From contig JADDPR010000133.1 in the NCBI GenBank assembly GCA_016781775.1, forward strand, positions 1 through 5,568: a DNA stretch of 5,568 nt, given 5' to 3'. The translations under genes were made by a program, and so were the position numbers. This stretch comes from Rubrobacter sp. GTDB lineage: Bacteria > Actinomycetota > Rubrobacteria > Rubrobacterales > Rubrobacteraceae. Below the pieces are notes generated by a model. That model ran no database searches and was not told the origin of the DNA. It saw only the letters and a program-made list of their open reading frames with translations. Positions 1 through 5,497 of the stretch are shown here, one piece after another; position 1 is the first letter of the stretch; each line of letters begins with the position of its first letter.

Positions 1-71
1 CATACCGAAACCCCCTTCGTTCTTTCGGCGTTTCCCCTTACCACTTCAAGGTTCTCGATCCGCGTCGCCAT
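1..71 (-). CDS. Possible 5' end of a minus-strand gene, product unknown (partial)
   Basis: On the minus strand an ATG at 71-69 opens a frame with no stop to the window edge (23 codons). The predicted start is MATRIENLEVVRGN. A purine-rich Shine-Dalgarno stretch (AAGGGAGGGGG) lies 2-3 bases upstream of the ATG, which is the main reason for calling this start. Third-position GC is only moderate, and the fragment is too short to show a domain, so I do not recognise the family. If real, it is transcribed divergently from the gene at 268, and the roughly 195-bp gap between them would hold both promoters. It could also be a chance open frame. Confidence 0.4.
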   Translation of the reverse strand, partial: MATRIENLEVVRGNAERTKGVSV

Positions 72-172
72 CGCCCCCTCCCTTGACGTTCGCAGCGGTC
101 GAGTGAGACTCGGATCTCCCCCAGAAGCTGTTTGCTCACAGTCGAGGAGCTCTACGATACACCGAGAGTCCG

Positions 173-188
173 CCAAAGTTACCTTTGG
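173..188. promoter_or_regulatory. Inverted repeat CCAAAG-TTAC-CTTTGG, possible operator
   Basis: Two perfect 6-bp arms (173-178 and 183-188) are separated by the 4 bases TTAC. The repeat ends right where the -35 element of the candidate promoter for the gene at 268 would begin. It also lies in the gap between two divergent genes. A dimeric regulator site is a reasonable inference, but the protein that would bind is unknown. No T-tract follows, so it is not a terminator. Confidence 0.4.
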
Positions 189-211
189 TGGCCCCGGCCT
201 TTTCGTAGGCT

Positions 212-229
212 TATACTCCCCAACGTTGG
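212..229 (+). promoter_or_regulatory. Candidate -10 element (TATACT) with CCAACGTTGG palindrome over the start site
   Basis: TATACT at 212-217 matches the bacterial -10 consensus at five of six positions and lies 50 bases before the ATG at 268. No good -35 is visible at 17-18 bp (189-194 reads TGGCCC). A perfect 10-bp palindrome, CCAACGTTGG, occupies 220-229, where transcription would start. Such a placement suits a repressor operator, but this is inference from position alone. Confidence 0.4.
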
Positions 230-267
230 CGTTCCGGTGAAGAGAGGGACGGCCGTGAAGGAGAGCT

Positions 268-702
268 ATGATTGAGGCAGCCCTTATCGTCTTCTTTGTT
301 CTGATGGCGCCCGCGCTCGTTCTGTTGGTCGGAGGCGTCGCGGCGGCGACATTCGGGATGGTGTTCGATGTCGAGCCGCGTGATGCCGTAAGAGGCGCCA
401 GGAGCTTCGTCGGTAGGCTCTCGGCCTCGCGCAGGCACACGAACACCCTCGAGAAGAGGCTTCGCCAGCTTGACGTCTATGAGGGACAGCTGAAACGGGA
501 ACTGCACGGTTTACCCACGGGCCACCCCAGCCGACCGCTTGTGGAGGGTTACGTAGAGCAAGTGCGGATCCTGCGGCGCGCCACCCTAGAAGAGATGCAC
601 CACGCCACGATGAAAAACATAGACGGAGGAATAGAGAGGATGTTGGGGGAAGGGGGTCGCTCGGAGAACGCGAGCCGTAAACATTTCCGGCGACCCGCTT
701 AG
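268..702 (+). CDS. Small membrane-anchored protein with charged helical tail, function unknown
   Basis: This encodes 144 residues. The start is supported by AAGGAG at 258-263, four bases before the ATG. Residues about 4-33 are strongly hydrophobic (IVFFVLMAPALVLLVGG) and look like one membrane-spanning helix or uncleaved signal anchor. A basic stretch follows (about 36-57), so the positive-inside rule puts the rest in the cytoplasm. Residues about 57-77 and 90-125 are rich in Leu, Glu, Lys, Arg and Gln and probably form amphipathic or coiled-coil helices, with a Gly/Pro-rich turn between them (LPTGHPSRP). The last 20 residues are basic and polar. I see no catalytic motif and do not recognise a family. 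The gene appears to stand alone: dyads precede it, a palindrome follows its stop, and the next stretch is gene debris. A structural or regulatory membrane role is possible but unsupported. Confidence 0.75.
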   Translation: MIEAALIVFFVLMAPALVLLVGGVAAATFGMVFDVEPRDAVRGARSFVGRLSASRRHTNTLEKRLRQLDVYEGQLKRELHGLPTGHPSRPLVEGYVEQVRILRRATLEEMHHATMKNIDGGIERMLGEGGRSENASRKHFRRPA

Positions 703-703
703 C

Positions 704-723
704 GGATGCTTCCGGAAGCATCC
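704..723. terminator. Perfect 20-bp palindrome just after the stop codon, possible terminator stem
   Basis: The arms GGATGCTTCC (704-713) and GGAAGCATCC (714-723) are perfectly complementary and begin one base after the TAG stop of the preceding gene. As RNA it would form an 8-bp stem with a CCGG loop. No U-run follows, so it is not a classical intrinsic terminator. High-GC actinobacteria often use stems without U-tracts, so a terminator or 3'-end stabiliser is the most likely role. A protein-binding palindrome is the alternative. Confidence 0.45.
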
Positions 724-892
724 CGATGTCTTGATCGAGCGGCCTCCCGGGTCCGATTCTCGTACGATCGCCCGTCTCCGAACATCGCCCACGGAACGCT
801 GACCCTGCACTTGGCCAGGCTTCTACCAGGCCTACGGCCCCGAAGGGACGGCGATCGAGGAACTCGTTAGGGTGTGTCAGGACCGCTGAGCG

Positions 893-1377
893 GTGGAGGA
901 GTGCTTCGCTGAAGTCAAGGGAGAGGTGGGGTGGCTGGACGCCGAGCTCGCCGACGTCCGAGCGGTCCTCGACCGGTTGCTGGAGCAGGGCAACACCGAG
1001 GACGCCGTGGACGTCGGCTGGGAATTCAGGCGGTTCTGGTTCATCCGAGGCTACTTCGCCGAGGGCCGGCAGTGGATGGAACACGCGCTCGCCGGTGCGC
1101 CAACTGAGCTTACCGGGTGAGGGCGCGTAGAGTCGTCGCGGCGATGGTGTTCGCGCAAGGAGAGCACCACCACGCGGCCGAGATGCTGGACGCGGCCATC
1201 CGCGCGGTCCGAGCCCTGGGCGATCCGGAGGTGCTGGCAACGGCGATTCTCGCGCGCGGCAACGTCTCCCTCTCCCGCCGGGAGTTCGATCGGGCGACGG
1301 AGTGCGCCGAGGAGGGGGCGCGTCTGTCCCACGAGCTCGGAAACCCTTACGGCGCGAGGCTCGCCCTCGCGGCGGCG
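893..1377 (+). pseudogene. Remnant of an AfsR/LuxR-type regulator: TPR region, frameshifted and truncated
   Basis: From 893 the translation contains GWLDAELADVRAVLDRLLEQ and, further on, FRRFWFIRGYFAEGRQWMEHAL. These align with the intact regulator downstream (about residues 669-720: AWLAYLEAEHDNLRAALRW and WQFWFHRGYGSEARGWLEGAL). The frame stops at TGA 1118-1120. The homology resumes one frame over at about 1117 (RARRVVAAMVFAQGEHHHAAEMLDAA, here in two overlapping TPR helices) and runs to about 1377 (NPYGARLALAAA). It then ends abruptly in sequence antisense to a transposase. Upstream, the first frame continues back to 803 but has a TGA at 887-889 and no recognisable ATPase part. So the segment lacks the N-terminal DNA-binding, NB-ARC and C-terminal HTH regions and carries a frameshift. 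GTGA at 1117-1120 could mimic stop/start coupling between two small genes, but the two halves make one TPR domain, so a decayed gene is more likely. Confidence 0.7.
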
Positions 1378-1500
1378 TCTGAGCCACCGCTTCACGGTCG
1401 GCAGGGAGACACCGAAGACCCGCACGACCTCCGCCCTGGGTTCGTCCCGGTCCAGCGCGGCGAGCACCCTCACCCTCAGATCCTTCGAGTGCGCGTTCAT
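1366..1500 (-). pseudogene. N-terminal fragment of an IS630-family transposase
   Basis: On the minus strand the ATG at 1500-1498 opens with MNAHSKDLRVRVLAALDRDE, and residues about 22-45 (EVVRVFGVSLPTVKRWLRRRRE) form a helix-turn-helix. This is the typical N-terminal DNA-binding region of IS630/Tc1-type transposases, which usually begin MNA(Y/H)SKDLR. The similarity stops at about residue 45. The sequence beyond belongs to the TPR remnant on the other strand, so the DDE catalytic domain and the far end of the element are missing. No convincing Shine-Dalgarno site precedes the ATG, and terminal inverted repeats cannot be paired because one end is absent. The element probably entered the regulator gene and was then lost by deletion. 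The fragment cannot be active. Confidence 0.75.
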
Positions 1501-1761
1501 CGAGGCAGCATCGCACGATGATCAGTTACTTCGCAAGCCGCCGTAGAGGCCTGCTGTTCTGCTCATGTGACCCGCGCACGACGGCCCGTGCGTCTCGGCG
1601 CAAGTGCAAGGACAAGAGAGTACTCAACCTACCAAGACAGTCTCCGTCTTCACCCTCAGCCATGTTGTGGGAGCTCGATAGGACGCTCAAAAAGAGCGCG
1701 GATCATACATATACAGTGGGTGCATAGGCTCCCGAAGGACGATCGCCGAGGGGGGCTGGGC
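1501..1761. other. Non-coding interval between transposase and methyltransferase remnants
   Basis: No credible gene is visible on either strand. The part next to 1500 should contain the outer end of the IS630 element (5' of the transposase start), but no terminal repeat can be identified without the partner end. A small stem with an A-rich loop (CGCTC-AAAAA-GAGCG) lies at 1684-1698. An AT-rich patch follows at about 1707-1722 (CATACATATACAG), which stands out in this GC-rich window but precedes no gene. The low-complexity open frames here look like chance. Confidence 0.4.
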
Positions 1762-1950
1762 TCAAGCCTCGTTCCAAAACCGCTCGGAGAACTCCTGTGG
1801 CAGCGCCCCCCGCTCCGCCGCCGCCACGCGCCAGGCGGCGAGCCCCGCGAACCCCTCGTCCACCTCCGCCCCCAGGAAGAAGCGCCCAAACTCCTTGGCC
1901 GCCACCGTCGTCGTCCCCGAGAACGGGTCGAAGACGGGCTGCTCACTCGC
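1762..1950 (-). pseudogene. C-terminal remnant of a DNA methyltransferase (N4/N6-type)
   Basis: Read on the minus strand and ending at TGA 1764-1762, the last 60 or so residues include QPVFDPFSG, then TTTVAAKEFGRFFLGAEVDE, and end SERFWNEA. This matches the S-adenosylmethionine-binding motif I region of amino-methyltransferases (usual form DPFxGSGTTxxAAxxxGRxxxGxExD). Here two residues of the glycine-rich loop are missing: DPFSG runs directly into TTTVAA, consistent with a 6-base deletion of an SG pair. The similarity fades just upstream of the motif (about 1950), and the rest of the enzyme, including any (D/N/S)PP(Y/W) catalytic motif, is absent because the regulator promoter and gene lie there. 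The long minus-strand open frame continuing to 2892 is only the shadow of the regulator gene. It is a truncated leftover, possibly of a restriction-modification system or phage methylase. Confidence 0.7.
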
Positions 1951-1985
1951 GGGTTGTTCGTAGCCAAGGCTTCTCTCGCCGACCC

Positions 1986-2016
1986 TTGACACTGGAACAT
2001 CGTAGCGGCAATGTTC
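1986..2016 (+). promoter_or_regulatory. Candidate promoter of the SARP-LuxR regulator with internal inverted repeat
   Basis: TTGACA at 1986-1991 is a perfect -35 hexamer. At 17-18 bp spacing the -10 would be CAATGT (2009-2014) or AATGTT (2010-2015), both weak. An inverted repeat, GAACAT (1995-2000) N10 ATGTTC (2011-2016), lies in the spacer and over the -10. Transcription would begin near 2020, leaving a leader of about 25 bases before the ATG at 2046. A strong -35 with a weak -10 covered by a dyad suggests a regulated promoter, possibly autoregulated. Confidence 0.5.
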
Positions 2017-2045
2017 GGGGCAGACGGGCCTACAGGAACGGTAAG

Positions 2046-5000
2046 ATGGACGCCCAGAAACGGTTGACGCGATCACGCCGAGTGGCTCAGGCGGAGGAAG
2101 GACCGGGAGTCGCCCTGGTCGGGGGCTCCGAGACGGTGCGCGTTCGCCTGCTCGGCGGGTTCCGGGTCTCGGTGGGTGCCCGTACCGTCGAGGAGGGCGG
2201 TTGGCGGCTGCGCAAGGCGGCGAACCTGGTGAAGCTGCTCGCCCTCGCGCCGGGGCATCGCATGCATCGGGAGCGGGCCACGGACCTCCTCTGGCCGGAC
2301 CTCCGGAGGCAGGCGGCGGCCAACAACCTCTACCAGGTCCTCCACGCCGCCCGCCGCGCTTTCGAGGCGGACCCCAAGGCCACCGCCCGGTACCTGAATT
2401 CCCGGGGCGAGCAGCTCGTGCTGTGCCCGGACGCGGAGCTGTGGGTGGACGTGGAAGCTTTCGAGGAGGCGGCGAAGGCGGCGAGGCGCTACCACAAGCC
2501 CACCGCTTACCGGGCGGCGTTGGATCTGTACGCCGGGGAGCTCTTGCCTGGGCACCCCTACGAAGACTGGGCGGAGGGCCGCCGCGAGGAGCTGCGGCGG
2601 CTGTTCCTCTCGCTGCTCGCCGAGCTTGCCGCGTTGCACGAGGAGCGCGGGGAGTACGGCGCGGCAGTCGAGGCGCTCCGTAGGGCGGTGGCGGAGGAGC
2701 CGACGCACGAGGAAGCACACCTTGGCCTGATGCGATTGTGCGCCCTCTCGGGACGGCGCGTGGAAGCCTTGGCGCAATACGAGCGGCTCGAGGAAGTCCT
2801 GTCCCGGGAGTTGGACACAGAGCCCGGTGTCTCCAGCCGCCGCCTCTACGAGGAGATCGCCTCCGGGCGGTTCCCACAGACCTCACCGTCACATGCAGGC
2901 TCCGGCCCGGAGGAGGCAGCTGGCGGGCACAACAACCTGCCCGCCGCCAGGATCAGTTTCGTGGGGCGGGAGCGGGAGCGGGCAGAGGTCAAGCGCGCCT
3001 TGTCCATGACCCGCCTGCTCACGCTCACGGGGGCGGGTGGGAGCGGAAAGACGCGGCTGGCCGTGGAGGTGGCCAGGGATCTGGTGGGAGCCTACCCGGA
3101 CGGGGTATGGCTCGTGGAGCTCGCGCCGCTCTCGGACCCGGCGCTGGTGCCACAGGCGGTGGCGAGGACGCTCGAAGTGCGCGAGCAGCCGGATGTTCCG
3201 CTTGCGGCTACGCTCGTGGACGCCCTGCGACGCAAGCAGATGCTGCTGGTGCTGGACAACTGCGAGCACCTGATCGACGCCTGCGCCCGGCTCATGGATA
3301 CGCTCCTGGGCTCTGGCTCGCGCTCGCGCGTTCTGGCCACCAGCCGGGAGGCTTTGGGGGTCGCGGGCGAGGCAAACTGGCCGGTGCCCTCCCTCACGGT
3401 GCCCGCTGCATGCGATCTGCCCGCCATCGAGAGCCTGACGCGGTACGAGGCGGTGTACCTCTTCGTGGATCGTGCCCGCTCGAAGCTGGCAGCCTTCCAC
3501 CTGACCCCGCAGAACGCCCGAGCGGTGGCCGAGGTTTGTAAGAAGCTGGACGGCATCCCGCTGGCCATAGAGTTGGCGGCGGCGCGGGTTACGGTCCTGG
3601 CGGTGGAGCAGATCGCCGAAAAGCTGGAGGACCCCCTCAAGCTGTTAACCGCAGGCGGCCGGACAGCCCCTCCACGCCATCGGACGCTGCGGGCGACCCT
3701 GGAGTGGAGCTACGACCTGCTGAGCGAGCAGGAGCGGGCGCTGTTCGACCGGCTCTCGGTGTTTGCGGGAGGCTGGACTTTGGATGCGGCCGAGGCGGTA
3801 GGAGCGGGGCATGGCGTGCGAGCCGCGGATGTGTTGGAACTGCTCTCGCGCCTGGTAGATAAATCGTTGGTGGTGGCGCAGGAGCGGGACGGGGAGGCGC
3901 GGTACCGCTTGCTGGAGACGGTTCGGCAATACGGGCGGGAGAAGCTGCTGGAGTCGGGGGAAGCGGAGACCGCGCGGCGGCATCATGCAAGCTTCTTCCT
4001 CACCCTGGCGGAGGAGGTAGAACCCAAGATCAACGGCGCGGACCGCGGCGCGTGGCTGGCGTACCTGGAGGCCGAACACGACAACCTCAGGGCGGCGCTG
4101 CGTTGGTCGGCGGAGACCGGGGAAGCCGAGACGGGGTTGAGGTTGGCCGGGGCCTTGTGGCAGTTCTGGTTCCACCGCGGGTACGGCAGCGAGGCACGCG
4201 GTTGGCTCGAAGGGGCGTTGGGAAGGGCGGAGAGCGCCGGGGCGTCGGCGCGAACGGTGGCTCGGGCGAAGGCACTCACGGGTGCGGGGACCATGGCCTG
4301 GGAGCAGGGCGACCGCGCCGCGGCGCGCTCCCAGTTGGAAGAGAGCGTGTCGCTTTGGCGGGAGCTTGAGGACGAGCAAGGTCTCGCCCTGGCGCTGCAA
4401 CTACTGAGCGTGGAGATGCTCAGCCACGGCGAGCACGCCGTGGCTCGCTCCCTGGCCGAGGAGAGCGTGGCGATGTTCCAGAGGATGGAAACAGACGCGT
4501 TCGGCCTCGCGATATCGCTGGCCGCCCTGGGTATCATCGTTGTGAGCCAAGGCGATTACGCGCCGGGGTCCTCCCTGCTGGAGGAGAGCATAGCGATCTC
4601 CCGAGAGGCGGGAGACGATTGGGCCCTCTCCTTACCCTTGAGGAACCTGGCGGTCGCGGCCTTTAAACAGGGCGACTACGATCGGGCCGCGGTGCTGCTC
4701 GAGGAGAGCCTGATCGTGCTTCGGGACCTGGGAGAGAAGCAGTTCATCACGCGGAGCCTCGACTACCTGGCGGCGGTGGCCTCGGTGCAGGGCGCCCACG
4801 CGCGGGCCGCACGGCTGTTCGGGGCGGGGGAAGCGCTTCGCGGAGCGGTCGGCGCTTCCGTGCTGCCGTTCTACCGCGCCGACTACGAGCGGGGCGTCGA
4901 CGCCGCGCGCGCCGGGCTGGACGAGCAAAGCTTCGCCGAGGCGTGGGCACGGGGAAGAGCGATGACGCTCGAGGAGGCCGTCGGGTACGCGCTAAGGGCA

Positions 5001-5252
5001 GGGGAGACGTCCACGCCGCCGTCGGCCCCTATGCCGCGGAAGGCGCGGGGCTGCGAATCGGCGGAGAACCTTACCCGCCGCGAGGAAGAGGTTGCGGGCC
5101 TTGTCGCGCGGAGGCTGACCAACCGCCAGATCGCCCAAAAGCTCTCGCTCTCGGAGCGCACCGTGGAGAACCACGTCCGCAACATCCTCAAGAAGCTGCA
5201 TCTCTCTTCGCGCTCGGAGGTCGCCGCCTGGATCGAGGAGCAGCGCTCGTAA
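2046..5252 (+). CDS. SARP/BTAD - NB-ARC - TPR - LuxR transcriptional regulator (AfsR-like, dual DNA-binding)
   Basis: This encodes 1068 residues. The ATG at 2046 is chosen because AGGA at 2034-2037 lies 8 bases upstream and a promoter precedes it; the open frame extends further 5' but there runs antisense to methyltransferase debris. Domains in order: a SARP-type winged helix (about 31-110, RLLGGFRVSVGARTV, then LLWPDLRRQAAANNLYQVL); BTAD helical repeats (about 129-271); a linker; and an NB-ARC/STAND ATPase from SFVGRERER (304). The ATPase has Walker A GAGGSGKT at 329-336 (Lys335), Walker B LLVLDNCEH at 400-408 (Asp404), DGIPLA at 502-507 and WSYDLL at 554-559. TPR-like repeats of about 40 residues follow (about 670-940, recurring QGDxxxAxxxLEES). 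Last is a LuxR-type HTH (about 1009-1063, LTRREEEVAGLVARRLTNRQ, then SERTVENHVRNILKKL). All nucleotide-binding motifs look intact. STAND regulators are held off until ligand binding and nucleotide exchange let them oligomerise; the signal sensed by the TPRs is unknown. The protein is cytoplasmic, with no membrane segment. AfsR proper lacks the C-terminal LuxR domain, and MalT/LAL proteins lack the SARP domain, so this is a hybrid. The likely target is the adjacent repeat-bearing promoter at 5357-5412. Confidence 0.92.
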   Translation: MDAQKRLTRSRRVAQAEEGPGVALVGGSETVRVRLLGGFRVSVGARTVEEGGWRLRKAANLVKLLALAPGHRMHRERATDLLWPDLRRQAAANNLYQVLHAARRAFEADPKATARYLNSRGEQLVLCPDAELWVDVEAFEEAAKAARRYHKPTAYRAALDLYAGELLPGHPYEDWAEGRREELRRLFLSLLAELAALHEERGEYGAAVEALRRAVAEEPTHEEAHLGLMRLCALSGRRVEALAQYERLEEVLSRELDTEPGVSSRRLYEEIASGRFPQTSPSHAGSGPEEAAGGHNNLPAARISFVGRERERAEVKRALSMTRLLTLTGAGGSGKTRLAVEVARDLVGAYPDGVWLVELAPLSDPALVPQAVARTLEVREQPDVPLAATLVDALRRKQMLLVLDNCEHLIDACARLMDTLLGSGSRSRVLATSREALGVAGEANWPVPSLTVPAACDLPAIESLTRYEAVYLFVDRARSKLAAFHLTPQNARAVAEVCKKLDGIPLAIELAAARVTVLAVEQIAEKLEDPLKLLTAGGRTAPPRHRTLRATLEWSYDLLSEQERALFDRLSVFAGGWTLDAAEAVGAGHGVRAADVLELLSRLVDKSLVVAQERDGEARYRLLETVRQYGREKLLESGEAETARRHHASFFLTLAEEVEPKINGADRGAWLAYLEAEHDNLRAALRWSAETGEAETGLRLAGALWQFWFHRGYGSEARGWLEGALGRAESAGASARTVARAKALTGAGTMAWEQGDRAAARSQLEESVSLWRELEDEQGLALALQLLSVEMLSHGEHAVARSLAEESVAMFQRMETDAFGLAISLAALGIIVVSQGDYAPGSSLLEESIAISREAGDDWALSLPLRNLAVAAFKQGDYDRAAVLLEESLIVLRDLGEKQFITRSLDYLAAVASVQGAHARAARLFGAGEALRGAVGASVLPFYRADYERGVDAARAGLDEQSFAEAWARGRAMTLEEAVGYALRAGETSTPPSAPMPRKARGCESAENLTRREEEVAGLVARRLTNRQIAQKLSLSERTVENHVRNILKKLHLSSRSEVAAWIEEQRS

Positions 5253-5308
5253 GGGGCAGAGCGGCGCTGCGTAGCCTCGCCGTCCGAGGTTCGGCCTGAG
5301 GCAGCCAT

Positions 5309-5324
5309 CGAGGGTGCCCCCTCG
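5309..5324 (+). terminator. Short GC-rich hairpin, weak terminator candidate
   Basis: CGAGGG (5309-5314) and CCCTCG (5319-5324) form a 6-bp GC-rich stem with the 4-base loop TGCC, starting 57 bases past the regulator stop. No U-tract follows. It may end the regulator transcript and so separate it from the promoter at about 5407, but the stem is short and could be chance. Confidence 0.3.
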
Positions 5325-5356
5325 CGGATCAAGGATAAAGTGCCAGTCACAAAAAA

Positions 5357-5403
5357 TTAGGTGCTACTTAGGTACTCAGCTTAAGAGCCGGCTAAGAGCC
5401 GGC
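5357..5403 (+). repeat. Phased 11-bp direct repeats, candidate SARP operator array
   Basis: Two pairs of direct repeats share the same 11-bp period. TTAGGT(G/A)CT occurs at 5357 and 5368 (8 of 9 bases identical). TAAGAGCCGGC occurs at 5382-5392 and is repeated perfectly and without a gap at 5393-5403. Counted in 11-bp steps from 5357 (5357, 5368, 5379, 5390), the units are contiguous. SARP activators such as ActII-ORF4, DnrI and AfsR are known to bind heptamer direct repeats with 11- or 22-bp periodicity, on one face of the helix, just upstream of the -10. The last copy also forms a dyad (AGCCGGCT, with flanking CTTA/TAAG), so a dimeric LuxR-type domain could use it too. Confidence 0.65.
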
Positions 5404-5406
5404 CAC

Positions 5407-5412
5407 TATGCT
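5407..5412 (+). promoter_or_regulatory. -10 element (TATGCT) of an activator-dependent promoter
   Basis: TATGCT starts 3 bases after the last 11-bp repeat, or 7 bases after its TAAGAGC heptamer, close to the roughly 8-bp spacing described for SARP targets. At 17 bp spacing the -35 position (5384-5389) reads AAGAGC and has no resemblance to TTGACA, so the repeats occupy the -35 region. This is expected where an activator replaces -35 recognition. The transcript would have a leader of about 80 bases, purine-rich, before the ATG at 5498. Confidence 0.5.
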
Positions 5413-5497
5413 GTGTTCGTGTAGCCCGTAGGAAGTAGACCCGAGGGGCGGGGAGCAGAAGGAACCCAGCAGAGGCACGAGAGAAAGGGAAAGCCAG

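Noticed and set aside
745..785. tRNA T-arm-like string (GGGTCCGATTCTCG)
   Set aside because: No acceptor, D or anticodon arm can be folded around it.
803..886. Possible protein fragment ending at TGA 887-889 (contains FYQAYGPEGTAIEEL)
   Set aside because: It is too short and flanked by stops. A loose resemblance to YebC-type sequence was not strong enough to call, and it may just be debris in frame with the TPR remnant.
284..1516. 410-residue minus-strand open frame
   Set aside because: It is low-complexity Arg/Pro/Ser sequence without motifs, overlapping the plus-strand gene at 268 and the TPR remnant; the transposase stub lies in a different frame.
1117..1521. A separate 134-residue gene starting at GTG 1117, coupled to the preceding frame by GTGA
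   Set aside because: Its first 87 residues continue the TPR domain of the frame before it, and its last 45 or so are antisense to the transposase stub, so it is a chimera produced by frameshift and insertion.
1684..1698. CGCTC-AAAAA-GAGCG stem as a terminator
   Set aside because: The stem is only 5 bp, the T/A run is in the loop rather than after the stem, and no gene ends here.
1995..2016. Actinobacterial SOS/LexA box
   Set aside because: The GAAC and GTTC half-sites are 14 bases apart rather than 4, and no SOS gene is nearby.
1762..2892. Long minus-strand open frame (376 residues) opposite the regulator gene
   Set aside because: Only its last 60 or so residues resemble a protein family (methyltransferase remnant). 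The rest is Arg/Pro/Gly-rich shadow of the high-GC regulator gene.
2046..5252. bldA-style control through TTA codons in the regulator
   Set aside because: At least two in-frame TTA codons occur (near 3645 and 4631), but nothing indicates Streptomyces, and TTA is not known to be rare enough to be regulatory in other lineages.
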